From: a bacterium Scap17
Lineage (GTDB): Bacteria > Pseudomonadota > Gammaproteobacteria > Pseudomonadales > Halomonadaceae
Assembly (NCBI GenBank): GCA_013376735.1
Contig: VINJ01000001.1
Location: forward strand, 1,736,001-1,800,000
Length of the DNA stretch: 64,000 nt
Direction: 5' to 3'
The position numbers and the translations under genes were made by a program. Each line of letters opens with the position of its first letter. The first letter of the stretch is position 1. Below, in pieces: positions 18,412 to 27,149 of the stretch. Below the pieces are notes generated by a model. That model had not been told where the DNA came from, ran no database searches, and was given only the letters and a program-made list of their open reading frames with translations.

Positions 18412-19443
18412 TCATTGACTGGCGGCCGGCGTCCGGCGGCCGGCGACCTCGGCGAGTATCTCGTAGCTCTTCAGGCGGTCGGCATGCTCATAGAAATCCG
18501 AGTTGAACATCAATTCGTCGGCCTGGGTCACCTCCAGCAGATGCTCGAGTTCGCTGCGAATGCGCTCTGGCCCGCCGATGATGGCAGCGGCCAGATTCTG
18601 GCCGACTATGGCTTCCTCGCGTGCTGACCAGTCCAGTGTCTCGCATGGGGGCAGGGCGCGCGTGCTCTTGCCGCGGATCAGATTGAGGAATTTCTGTTGC
18701 TGGGTGCTGGCCAGGAAACGGGCGCGTTCATCGCTGTCGGCGGCGATCAGTGGCAGTCCGAGCATCACGTAGGGCGCATCCAGCACCTCGGAGGGTGTGA
18801 AGTTCTCGCGATAGAGCTTGATGGCCTCCAGCATGTAGCCGGGGGCGAACTGACCGGCGAAGGCGAAGGGCAGACCTTTTTTCGCTGCCAGGCGTGCGCT
18901 GTAGTCGCTGGAACCCAATAGCCACAGGGGGACATGAGTGCCTTGCCCCGGCATGGCCTTGACGCGCTGACCGGGTGAGGCCTCGCCCAGATACTGCTCG
19001 AGTTCGGCCAGCCGCTGGGGGAAGTCATTCACGCCGGCGGAAGGGTCGCGGCGCATCGCCTGCATGGTGATGCCATCCGAGCCCGGCGCGCGGCCAAGTC
19101 CGAGATCGATCCTGTCGGGGTAGAGCGTGGCCAGGGTCCCGAACTGTTCCGCCACCACCAGTGGGGGATGGTTGGGCAGCATGATGCCGCCCGAGCCGAC
19201 CCGCAGGCGGGAGGTCTTGCCCGCCACATGACCGATCAGCACCGAGGTGGCGGCACTGGCGATGCCATCGATGTTGTGATGCTCGGCCAGCCACAGGCGA
19301 TGAAAGCCCAGCGCTTCGACATGCTGGGCGAGACTGACGCTATTGTGGAAGGTTTCAGCAACACTGCCGGTATCGCGGATGGGGGCAAGGTCCAGCACCG
19401 AGAGCGGAATCGTGCCCAGGCGTGAGGTAGGGGCTGTCGTCAT
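18412..19443 (-). CDS. LLM-class flavin-dependent oxidoreductase
   Basis: 343 aa. The luciferase-like monooxygenase fold is recognisable from the start ([46 protein letters not shown]), then [41 protein letters not shown]. This order matches the group that includes E. coli YhbW. These enzymes use FMNH2 or F420 analogues to oxidise small substrates; the true substrate is unknown. The last codons lie in a 14-bp tandem duplication (18421-18448), so the C-terminal residues RRTPAASQ may be a recent frame change. Cytoplasmic, single-gene unit. Confidence 0.9.
   Translation of the reverse strand: MTTAPTSRLGTIPLSVLDLAPIRDTGSVAETFHNSVSLAQHVEALGFHRLWLAEHHNIDGIASAATSVLIGHVAGKTSRLRVGSGGIMLPNHPPLVVAEQFGTLATLYPDRIDLGLGRAPGSDGITMQAMRRDPSAGVNDFPQRLAELEQYLGEASPGQRVKAMPGQGTHVPLWLLGSSDYSARLAAKKGLPFAFAGQFAPGYMLEAIKLYRENFTPSEVLDAPYVMLGLPLIAADSDERARFLASTQQQKFLNLIRGKSTRALPPCETLDWSAREEAIVGQNLAAAIIGGPERIRSELEHLLEVTQADELMFNSDFYEHADRLKSYEILAEVAGRRTPAASQ
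18421..18448 (-). repeat. 14-bp tandem duplication at the 3' end of the LLM gene
   Basis: GGCGGCCGGCGTCC and GGCGGCCGGCGACC are adjacent (one mismatch) within the last coding triplets; the unit is not a multiple of three. Confidence 0.75.
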
Positions 19444-19684
19444 GTGCGCTCCTGATAGCGAGTTGGCGTGCAGAGAGCAGCTGGGGCGTGGCCCCTATAG
19501 GCATGTAGCTGGTCTGCTGAATGGCGTCCAGCATAATGGACAGCCTTTTGTCTGACAGCGTCTCGCCTTTCATTTCACTGTTTCTGATATGGCATATATG
19601 AGGCGGTCGATACGTCATGCCATTCACGGTAGTCAGTCACCCTGGGGCAGGTGAAGCCCAGGGCAACGTGTACAGGAGTCGAAC

Positions 19685-20452
19685 ATGAACGGTTTGCAGC
19701 ACAAGCAGCGCCGCAAAGGCATGGGGCTCACGTTGGTCTGCCTCGTGGTCATCGGCTTGGGCGTTGCGCTCCAGCGCGACATCATCGTGCTGGAGCGTTG
19801 GATACCCGCTCACTACCTCCCGTGGGAGCCACTGCAATTGGAGGACCCGTCCGGCATGGTGACCGGCTGGAAGCTATCACGCTTGAACGAGAATCCATCC
19901 GCCTGTCGCGCATTTCTCGAGCGGGAAGCCCCGCAACGGGTGACCTTCCTGCCGGATCGCCCCAGCGACAATGGCTGTGACCTCATCAACAGCGTACGCA
20001 TGCATTCGTCGTCAGGCACGAGTGGTGAGCAGGGCGTTCGCTTCAACCAGTCTTTCATTGCCAGCTGCCCGCTGGCGGTGAGCTGGCTGCGCTTCGAGCG
20101 CCATGGGCTCAGGTCAGCGGCGCAGGAGGTCATGGGAAGCGAGGTGACGCATGTGTCCCATGTGGGCAGCTACGCCTGCCGCAACATCTATGGACGAGAG
20201 AACGCACGCCGCAGTGAACATGCCACTGCGGATGCGCTGGATGTCACAGGCTTCACGCTGGCGGATGGCCGTCAGATTCGCCTGCCGCGCGACTGGACGG
20301 CACCCGCAGATGAAGATGCCCCGGGCCGCTTCCTGCGCGCCGTGCAGGACGCCGCCTGTGAGAGTTTCGGCACCGTGCTGGGGCCGGATTACAACGCAGC
20401 CCATCGTGATCACTTTCACCTCGGCACGCGGGGCTGGCGATTCTGTCGCTGA
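19685..20452 (+). CDS. extensin-like (PF06904-type) LAS-fold peptidase protein
   Basis: 255 aa with one N-terminal membrane anchor (GLTLVCLVVIGLGVALQ). The C-terminal domain shows the family's conserved features: several Cys, CRNIYGRENARRSEHATADALDVTGF (with His and Asp in SEHxxADALD) and the final HRDHFHLG. These residues resemble the zinc site of LAS (D-Ala-D-Ala carboxypeptidase-like) enzymes, so an envelope role in peptidoglycan processing is plausible but unproven. The short N-terminal anchor suggests it faces the periplasm. The gene stands alone, in the opposite direction to the LLM gene. Confidence 0.85.
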   Translation: MNGLQHKQRRKGMGLTLVCLVVIGLGVALQRDIIVLERWIPAHYLPWEPLQLEDPSGMVTGWKLSRLNENPSACRAFLEREAPQRVTFLPDRPSDNGCDLINSVRMHSSSGTSGEQGVRFNQSFIASCPLAVSWLRFERHGLRSAAQEVMGSEVTHVSHVGSYACRNIYGRENARRSEHATADALDVTGFTLADGRQIRLPRDWTAPADEDAPGRFLRAVQDAACESFGTVLGPDYNAAHRDHFHLGTRGWRFCR

Positions 20453-20737
20453 GCTACACTGCACGCTGCGTCGGGCAAGAGAGCGACAATACTGGCATCC
20501 GTGCACGCTGTCAGTGGGTCATGACTGGCTCGGTGTAATAAAGGGGACTCCTATTTGTCGTGCCTGTCGTCATTTGTCGGTGTCACTGAAAGAGGCTCGC
20601 GCTTGCATGGGGGAATGACGCTTGATCACGGGCAGATTCCTCGCATTTATTTGTTTTCACTAATACCCTGCGGACAAGAATGCCTTCCTTGGCATATCTC
20701 GCGATAAAGCCTCTTGTTCAATGACAGGGAGTCAAGA

Positions 20738-21175
20738 ATGACAGGGATGACGAAGGCGTTACTGGCAGCTTCAATCACCTTCGTGATGGCAGGCTGTACC
20801 TCGGTGCAGGTTCAGCCTCTGGAGCGCATGTCCTATCTGGATACCGTGTGTATCGAGCGCAATGAGGCCGTGATCGTGCCCGGCTTCCTGAATGTGATTC
20901 AGCAGGGCTTCAGTCGCAATGGCTTGAATACGCGAGTCTATGACGCGCCGGTGCCCGGATATTGCGAAGTAGTTCTGAAATATACCGCGCTGCGCTCATG
21001 GGATTATGTGACATACCTTTCTCACGCAGAACTATGGCTAGACGATCCGTATGGCGATGAAATCGCCTATGCGCAGTATCATCTAATAGCAAAAGGGGGA
21101 TTGGGGTTCTCTAAGTACGCCAGTGTCGAAACCAAGATGAACCCGGTCATCGATGACCTGCTCGTCAACTACTGA
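20738..21175 (+). CDS. Sbal_3080-type lipoprotein
   Basis: 145 aa from the ATG at 20738 (GGGAG 6 nt upstream). The lipobox MAGC follows a short hydrophobic stretch, so Cys18 should be lipidated. The mature protein begins CTSVQVQPLERMSYLDTVCIERN and contains TALRSWDYVTYLSHAELWL and KGGLGFSKYASVETKMNPVIDDLL, the conserved order of a small proteobacterial lipoprotein family of unknown function (Sbal_3080). It probably sits at the outer membrane, periplasmic side. Confidence 0.88.
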   Translation: MTGMTKALLAASITFVMAGCTSVQVQPLERMSYLDTVCIERNEAVIVPGFLNVIQQGFSRNGLNTRVYDAPVPGYCEVVLKYTALRSWDYVTYLSHAELWLDDPYGDEIAYAQYHLIAKGGLGFSKYASVETKMNPVIDDLLVNY

Positions 21176-21262
21176 TTTGTTTACCGTGATGGGCATCCAA
21201 GCCATTTCCTTGCACGCCTCACCAGAACGTCATTTCTCGCCATGATGGCGCACTTGATAGCG

Positions 21263-21291
21263 GGGCCGGCGCTCTTGTCATGCGCCGGCCC
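21263..21291. terminator. terminator hairpin
   Basis: Perfect 10-bp GC stem GGGCCGGCGC around a 9-nt loop, between the lipoprotein gene and the convergent VOC gene. There is no T run. Confidence 0.6.
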
Positions 21292-21327
21292 AGCGGAGAC
21301 TCTCGATCCATCTGGTGTGCTGGGCTC

Positions 21328-21750
21328 TCAGGGTGCCATGCCCATGCCTCGGCTGATCGTCGGGGCGCAGCGCTCGGGGTTGATGCTGACCATGCGTAGG
21401 CGATGCCCATCGGGGAGCACGCAATCGAGCACCTGCCAGGCACAGCCGGGGGCGCTGCTGCCGTGACTCTCGATAAGATGCGCTCCCTGGGCCTGCCATT
21501 GCTCGCGGAAGCGGGCAAAGTCCGCTCGCTCGATTTCCAGCGTCAGCTGGCGGCTGTCGGGTTGCTCGGCACTGCGCTGCAGCAGCAATACGCTGGTCTG
21601 CTTGTCTCGACGATGGTTCAGCTCCAGGGTCGCGCTGGTGGCATTGCGCAACAGGATGTGCAGGGCGAGTGTTTCGGTGAAGAAACGGCAAGCGGCATCG
21701 AGGTCGCGCACTTCAAGGATGGCTGGGTGCAGGGAAAGGCGCTGAATCAT
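21328..21750 (-). CDS. VOC-family (glyoxalase-like) protein
   Basis: 140 aa. Begins SLHPAILEVRDLDAACRFFTETLAL and ends with CVLPDGHRLRMVSINP, the two beta-alpha-beta-beta-beta halves of a vicinal oxygen chelate domain. Such proteins are small metal-dependent lyases, dioxygenases or drug-binding proteins; the sequence does not tell which. Single gene with the lipoprotein gene convergent. Confidence 0.85.
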   Translation of the reverse strand: MIQRLSLHPAILEVRDLDAACRFFTETLALHILLRNATSATLELNHRRDKQTSVLLLQRSAEQPDSRQLTLEIERADFARFREQWQAQGAHLIESHGSSAPGCAWQVLDCVLPDGHRLRMVSINPERCAPTISRGMGMAP

Positions 21751-22028
21751 GGCGAAGCCTCATGGCGTGAGGGGAAGAAGGGCTTGGGGGACTGGCTCCA
21801 TTGCAGGAGCATGGAGACAGTGTCGTATCCGTCCGGGAGAGGCGCACTTTGAATCTGATGATGATGGTGATGGCTTTACGCTATCTGGGGCCTTGTCGCG
21901 CCCGCTGAGCCCCGGGGCAATCGCTGTGGCAACTTGTCGCATTAGTGGTTTTGCGGGTGTGAATGGTTAGCATCCCTGTCATCGACCCTGCTGCCTTTAC
22001 CTTTTCTGCACGCCACGCTGGAGTGTTC

Positions 22029-22760
22029 ATGTCGCCGCGCAAGCTGATCCTGATGGGACTCAGTGCTTTTGCCCTCGTCATTATCGCGTTGATCACGGGG
22101 CTTTCTGCCTCGCATCAACCGCGTGATGCGTGGCCGACGACGCTCGAGCTGCCTTCCACGCGGGGACTGCTGCACGCGGACACCCTGTCTCGGGGGGAAG
22201 CGGGTCACCTGAGCGTGATGGTTCCCGGCTTTACGCATTGCCCGGACATCTGTCCGTTGTCGCTTGCTCGGCTGCAGATGGCCTGGCAGCGCCTTGATGA
22301 GACGTCACGCGCGCATCTGCATCCGATGTTTCTGACGCTGGATCCGGCGCGCGACACCCTGCCAGTGCTGTCACGTTATCTGTCTGCCTTCAGCCTGCCG
22401 GTGACCGGCCTTCGCCTCCCGTCACATGACGATACGCGCCTGAAGGAATTCACTCAGCGTCTCGGCATCCAGTTCCAGCAGCGAGACCCCGAGCAGAGGC
22501 ATCCCCCTGAACACGCGCAAGCGCAGTCGTCGGCCGGTGAGGCCGATTACATGATCGACCACAGCGTGGCGATCTTCGTGATCGATGAGCAGGGCCGGCT
22601 GCGTGACACCTTGCCGCTCAGTCAGACGCCTGCGCAACTTGCCGATCGCCTGACGTTCCTGCTCCAGTCCGTAGCCGCAGCGCCGTCTTCTGACAGTGTT
22701 GCGACCGTCAGCACGAGCGCAGATACGAACGCTGATGCTTCGGCCATGGGGGGCGCATGA
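22029..22760 (+). CDS. SCO1/SenC-family copper chaperone
   Basis: 243 aa from the ATG at 22029 (GGAG 5 nt upstream); the frame could start at 21963. One N-terminal membrane anchor (LILMGLSAFALVIIALITG) precedes the thioredoxin fold. The copper site is complete: Cys71 and Cys75 in GFTHCPDICP, and His178 in MIDHSVAIFVID. SCO proteins deliver Cu to cytochrome oxidase CuA or act as periplasmic thiol reductants. First gene of a four-gene run ending in a copper-type TonB receptor; it overlaps the next gene by 4 nt (ATGA). The C-terminal ~25 residues are Ala/Ser/Thr-rich filler. Confidence 0.92.
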   Translation: MSPRKLILMGLSAFALVIIALITGLSASHQPRDAWPTTLELPSTRGLLHADTLSRGEAGHLSVMVPGFTHCPDICPLSLARLQMAWQRLDETSRAHLHPMFLTLDPARDTLPVLSRYLSAFSLPVTGLRLPSHDDTRLKEFTQRLGIQFQQRDPEQRHPPEHAQAQSSAGEADYMIDHSVAIFVIDEQGRLRDTLPLSQTPAQLADRLTFLLQSVAAAPSSDSVATVSTSADTNADASAMGGA

Positions 22761-23233
22761 CAGCGAATTGTCCCTCGACTCGCCAGGCCAGGCGTGAATC
22801 CGTCTCCTATCATCGCGCCTTGTCGCGACTGACTGCGGCCAATGGGCATGTCGTCTTCGTGATGTTGATCGCGTTGGCCGCCATGCTGGTCATGCCGCTG
22901 GCGGCCCCACGTGTGGTGATGGTCAACGACCATGCTGTCTTCGAGAGTGTCGGTACCGGGCGTTGGGTGAGTGCCGATAGCGACTGGATAACCCGCGCCG
23001 CTCGCGAAAGCGGTTCGCAGGCGCAGATCACCCATAGTTCCGCTGCCTCAGATTGTCCGTTGGCCAGCATGGCGGCCTTTACGCTGGCATTGGTCGCCGT
23101 TGCCCTGTTGCTGGCGTTGGGGCGCTTGTCTCGCGACGCGGCCCCGCGTCCCTGCCTTGTCGCGTTTCGCGACATCAATGTCTATCTGCGTCCGCCCGGG
23201 CGCGCACCTCCCCACGATTCCCACGCGCCATGA
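22757..23233 (+). CDS. small membrane protein of the copper cluster (DUF2946-like)
   Basis: 158 aa, overlapping the SCO gene by 4 nt, so translation is probably coupled. Two hydrophobic segments (HVVFVMLIALAAMLVMPLAA near residue 31 and MAAFTLALVAVALLLALG near 104) flank a ~55-residue periplasmic loop. The length and the small Cys-Pro element (SSAASDCPLAS) recall DUF2946 proteins, which often accompany copper uptake genes, but the match is weak. Role inferred only from its place between SCO and the PepSY/TonB receptor genes. Confidence 0.6.
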   Translation: MTANCPSTRQARRESVSYHRALSRLTAANGHVVFVMLIALAAMLVMPLAAPRVVMVNDHAVFESVGTGRWVSADSDWITRAARESGSQAQITHSSAASDCPLASMAAFTLALVAVALLLALGRLSRDAAPRPCLVAFRDINVYLRPPGRAPPHDSHAP

Positions 23234-23341
23234 ATTGATGGGCTGCCTTGTGGCGGCTCTCCATAGTGTTCGGTGACCGCACGTTGACCGACGGACAAAG
23301 TATCCGTCGCGCGTCGTGGCACCTGTCGATGGGTAATCGAG

Positions 23342-24871
23342 ATGAGTTCAACCACCAATACCGAGTCCGCGGGTCGCGCCGCTCGCGGTTTCAGCGATAT
23401 CTACCGTGCCGTATGGCGCTGGCATTTCTATGCCGGCCTGCTGGTGCTGCCTTTCCTGACCTTGCTGGCCGTCACCGGCGGTCTTTATCTGTTCCGTGAA
23501 GAGATTGACCACTTCGTGCATGCCGACCTGATGAAGGTCAACACGCCGGTGGTGCAACAGGCCAATGGCCAGGCACAGGCGAGTGTCCCGCTGAGCGAGC
23601 AGGTGCGTGCCGCCGTGCAAAGTCTGCCCGGCAAGGCCGTGCGTGTCGTGCCGCCTGCGGCCAGTGACCTGACCACGGAAGTCGATATCGTGGCTGCCGA
23701 TGGCAGTGGCAAGCAGGCGGTCTACGTCAATCCCTACAGCGGTGAAGTGCAGGGGCAGATGGCCTACCGGGACAGCATCATGTGGACAGTGCGCAATCTG
23801 CACAGCCTCGCCATCACCGGCCCCATCGGCAATGCCGCGATCGAGATCGCCGCCGGCTGGAGCATTCTGCTGGTACTCAGCGGCCTGTATCTGTGGTGGC
23901 CGCGGGGCCAGAAGGGTGGCGTCGTCACGCTGCGTACCACGCCTGCGCGCCGCCTGTGGTGGCGCGACCTGCATGCCGTGTGTGGCATCTTCGCCGCTGG
24001 TTTCATCCTTTTCCTCGCCGTGACCGGCATGCCGTGGTCAATGGTGTGGGGTGCCAAGGTCAACGAGTTGGCCAACGGGCATAACTTCGGGTATCCCGAT
24101 GGCGTGCGCGTGAATACGCCGATGTCCGATACGCGTCTGGTGGATCAGGAGCGGACGACCTGGTCACTCGAGCAGGCCGTTATCCCGTTATCCTCCTTGC
24201 CGGCGGCTGCGACAAGCCACGTCGTGGACGAGGGAGAGCATGCCGGACATGGCGGTGGTAGCACCAAGTCTGGTGCCGAGCAGGCCTCCGGCGCAGCGGG
24301 CGTGCCGCTGAGCGCCGCCGCGATTGCCCATGCCGATATCGGCCTCGATCAGGCCGAGCGCATCTTCGTTCGCGAAGGGCTGGCACCGGGTTACGCCATC
24401 AATCTGCCGGGCACGCCGCAGGGCGTCTACACCGGCTCCATCTATCCGGATGCGCTGGAGCGTCAGCAGGTGGTGCATGTGGATCGCTATTCCGGCGATG
24501 TGCTGCTGGACATGCATTACGCCGATTATGGCCCGCTGGGTCGAGCGCTGGAGTGGGGCATCAATGTTCACTTGGGTCAGCAGTACGGGCTGATCAACCA
24601 GCTGGTGCTGTTACTGGCCTGTATCGCGATGGTGATGATGAGCGTCGGTGCGGGCGTGATGTGGTGGAAGCGTCGTCCGGTGGGCGGTATCGGTATCCCG
24701 CCGCTGCCCAAGGAGCGCAAGCGTATCGCCGGTGTCTGGGGCTTGATGATGATCATCGGTGTCATCTTCCCGCTGGTCGGCCTCTCGCTGATCGTGATGG
24801 GTGCGCTTGATTGGCTGTGGATTCGTGTCACGCACCCGCGCGGCAATGACCTCGAGGAGGCCAGCGCATGA
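23342..24871 (+). CDS. PepSY-associated transmembrane protein (putative metal/siderophore-linked reductase)
   Basis: 509 aa. The opening DIYRAVWRWHFYAGLLVLPFLTLLAVTGGLYLFREEI is the hallmark of the PepSY_TM family (FpvG/PiuB-like), with a His in the first helix. Further membrane segments occur near residues 165 (AGWSILLVLSGLYLWWPRG), 205 (HAVCGIFAAGFILFLAVTG), 420 and 475. PepSY-type periplasmic domains lie between. Relatives reduce ferric siderophores or assist metal release in the periplasm; here the neighbours point to copper. A His/Gly stretch (HVVDEGEHAGHGGG) around residue 297 may bind metal. It overlaps the receptor gene by 4 nt. Confidence 0.88.
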   Translation: MSSTTNTESAGRAARGFSDIYRAVWRWHFYAGLLVLPFLTLLAVTGGLYLFREEIDHFVHADLMKVNTPVVQQANGQAQASVPLSEQVRAAVQSLPGKAVRVVPPAASDLTTEVDIVAADGSGKQAVYVNPYSGEVQGQMAYRDSIMWTVRNLHSLAITGPIGNAAIEIAAGWSILLVLSGLYLWWPRGQKGGVVTLRTTPARRLWWRDLHAVCGIFAAGFILFLAVTGMPWSMVWGAKVNELANGHNFGYPDGVRVNTPMSDTRLVDQERTTWSLEQAVIPLSSLPAAATSHVVDEGEHAGHGGGSTKSGAEQASGAAGVPLSAAAIAHADIGLDQAERIFVREGLAPGYAINLPGTPQGVYTGSIYPDALERQQVVHVDRYSGDVLLDMHYADYGPLGRALEWGINVHLGQQYGLINQLVLLLACIAMVMMSVGAGVMWWKRRPVGGIGIPPLPKERKRIAGVWGLMMIIGVIFPLVGLSLIVMGALDWLWIRVTHPRGNDLEEASA

Positions 24872-27024
24872 CACAGTCTCTCGTCGTTTTTCCGACTCAT
24901 GCGCGTGGCCTGTCTGCGCCAGTGAGCGCATTGCTTGGTCCTCTGCCCTTGGCCATTGCTGCCGCGATCGCGGGTAGTGGCACGCTGCCGGTTTACGCCG
25001 ATGCTGACACCACCAGCGTATTGCCGTTGATCCGTATCGAGGCTCAGGCGCCCATGGCCAGCCCCGTCCACGCGGTAGATGAGGGGCACGCCAAGGGCAA
25101 CATGGACCTCGGTGAACAGCTACGCGAGGTCAATGGCGTCAGTGGTTCGCGCCTGGGTAGCCACGGTATCTCGCCCATTTTTCGTGCCCAGGGCGGTGAA
25201 CGTCTGATCCAGGAGGTGGATGGGGCATCGCTGTATCCGGCCTGCCCGAGCGGCATGGACTCCACGCTCGGCTATGCCACCACCGGTAGCCAGTCGGACC
25301 TCACGCTCTACAAGGGCGCGCAGACCGTCAGCCGTGGCCCCAACTTTGCCGCGGGCAGTATAGAGGCGACGCGTCACACGCCAACGCGCAGTGATGATGA
25401 TGGGGTGCATGGCACGCTGGGCGCTGGCTGGCGCAGCAATGATGATGCCACCAGCGAGACTCTGTCACTGACCGCCAAGCAGGGCGATGTCTGGGCTGCG
25501 CTGGACTTCGAGCATTCCGAGCGCAACAACTACGAGGATGGCAACGGTGATACCCAGCCCGGCGCCTATCGCAGCGACAACGGCAGTCTCCGAGTCGGCG
25601 CCTTTGCCAGCGAGGATGTCGCCATTGAGGCGGGCGTCGCCGTGGTGCGCATCGATGATGCGCTGTATCCGGCGATGGATGCACCACGCAGCGATATGGA
25701 CCGCCAGTATCTCAAGCTGACCATCGACAACGTCGGACCGTTCTCGCACACCGAGACACAGGTCAACCATGCTCGCGTCGTCCACGACATGGATAACGTC
25801 ACCCTGCGTGACTTTGATGACTCCTCGATGAGTATGGATATGGGCTCTGGCATGGACATGAGCTCTGGCATGGATATGGGTTCGGGAATGGACATGAGTG
25901 ACATGGCCATGTTCTCCAGCGCGACCACCGAGACCTGGTACGCCAGCACCCAGGGCGATATTCCGCTGACTGTTGGGGGCCATGACGCGATATTGACGCT
26001 GGGGGCCGATGCCGAACGGCTCGAGAGCAACACCCACTCCCGGATGGGCATGTCACTGGATAGCCTGTTGGATAGCCAGACCTGGCCGGATGTCGTGCGG
26101 ACGCGCGGTGGGGTGTTCGCGGAACTGGATACCACCCTCGATGCCGACAATCGGCTGGTGACTGGCGCACGCTATGACGTTTCCATCAGTGATGCGCGAG
26201 ATGCCGATGAGGTAGTGGGCAGCAATGCCTCGGCTATCTCCGCCTGGCGTGCCCAGTACGGCGATGATGTAGAAGCCAAGCAGCGTGACGGGGAGTTCAG
26301 TGCGCTGGCGCGGCTGGAGCATCGCTTCAGTGAGGAGGTGAAAGGCTACGCAGCCCTCAGCCGCAGCGTACGTTTTCCTACCGCCACCGAGCGTTATTAC
26401 AATCGCCAATCGGACAGCAATGCTTGGTTGGGCAATCCGGAGCTCAACCCCGAAATCCATCAGCAGCTCGAGCTCGGGGTGGCGGTCAGGCAGGGCGCCT
26501 GGCGGTATTCGGCCGATACCTACTATAACCGGGTGCATGACTGGATCGAGCTGAGCGAAGGTGACTCACTGACTACCTACGACAATGTTGAAGCCGAGAT
26601 CTACGGTCTCGAGCTTGAGGCCAGCTGGCAGCGAAGCGGCTGGCGGCATTCTGCCGGCGTTGCCGCGACACATGGCACCAATCTGAGCGATGGCACGCCG
26701 CTGTCGCAGGTCGCCCCCTTCAATGGCTATCTGGCGACTCGTTATGATGCGGATCGCTGGTGGGCAGGTGCACGTCTGGATGCGGCTGCACGTCAGTCGC
26801 GCATTTCCGACAATGAAGAGGCGACGGCAGGCTTCGGTATCGTCGGGCTCGAGGGTGGCTACCGCGTCACGGATGCCATCGAGCTGAGTGCCGGTATCTC
26901 GAACCTGTTTGACAAGACCTACGCCTATCACGTCAATCGTTTCTATGACGATCCGTTGCAGGGCGATGTCCAGGTCACCGAGCCGGGGCGTATCTTCTGG
27001 ACGCACGCCAGCTGGAGTTTCTGA
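24868..27024 (+). CDS. TonB-dependent copper receptor, OprC type, with Met-rich insert
   Basis: 718 aa outer-membrane receptor. After a long signal region (cleavage likely near ADADTTS) come the TonB-box area (VLPLIRIEAQA), the plug domain, a 22-strand-type barrel, and a C-terminal aromatic residue (HASWSF). Cys126 and Met130 in the plug reproduce the CxxxM pair that binds copper in Pseudomonas OprC. Residues 321-348 form an insert in which 11 of 28 residues are Met, interspersed with Asp, Ser and Gly. Last gene of the SCO-membrane protein-PepSY-receptor run. Copper import is strongly suggested; regulation is not visible. Confidence 0.93.
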   Translation: MTQSLVVFPTHARGLSAPVSALLGPLPLAIAAAIAGSGTLPVYADADTTSVLPLIRIEAQAPMASPVHAVDEGHAKGNMDLGEQLREVNGVSGSRLGSHGISPIFRAQGGERLIQEVDGASLYPACPSGMDSTLGYATTGSQSDLTLYKGAQTVSRGPNFAAGSIEATRHTPTRSDDDGVHGTLGAGWRSNDDATSETLSLTAKQGDVWAALDFEHSERNNYEDGNGDTQPGAYRSDNGSLRVGAFASEDVAIEAGVAVVRIDDALYPAMDAPRSDMDRQYLKLTIDNVGPFSHTETQVNHARVVHDMDNVTLRDFDDSSMSMDMGSGMDMSSGMDMGSGMDMSDMAMFSSATTETWYASTQGDIPLTVGGHDAILTLGADAERLESNTHSRMGMSLDSLLDSQTWPDVVRTRGGVFAELDTTLDADNRLVTGARYDVSISDARDADEVVGSNASAISAWRAQYGDDVEAKQRDGEFSALARLEHRFSEEVKGYAALSRSVRFPTATERYYNRQSDSNAWLGNPELNPEIHQQLELGVAVRQGAWRYSADTYYNRVHDWIELSEGDSLTTYDNVEAEIYGLELEASWQRSGWRHSAGVAATHGTNLSDGTPLSQVAPFNGYLATRYDADRWWAGARLDAAARQSRISDNEEATAGFGIVGLEGGYRVTDAIELSAGISNLFDKTYAYHVNRFYDDPLQGDVQVTEPGRIFWTHASWSF
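25834..25905 (+). repeat. in-frame 18-bp tandem repeat encoding the Met-rich loop
   Basis: Three and a half copies of a unit of the form ATGGAyATGrGCTCTGGC, each coding for MDM(G/S)SG. The unit is a multiple of three, so copy number can change without breaking the reading frame of the copper receptor. Confidence 0.85.
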
Positions 27025-27091
27025 GAACCATCACCCTTGCCCTGGTGCCTGACGGACCATCGCCGTGAGACGTGACAGGTACTGAAACGAC

Positions 27092-27135
27092 AAGCCCGCC
27101 ACCGGTTGCCAATCAATGGCCGGTGGCGGGCTTTT
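27092..27135. terminator. bidirectional rho-independent terminator
   Basis: 14-bp GC-rich stem (AAGCCCGCCACCGG) with a 14-nt loop and TTTT on plus, between the copper receptor gene and the convergent agmatine deiminase gene. Confidence 0.85.
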
Positions 27136-27149
27136 GCGTGTACGGCCCG

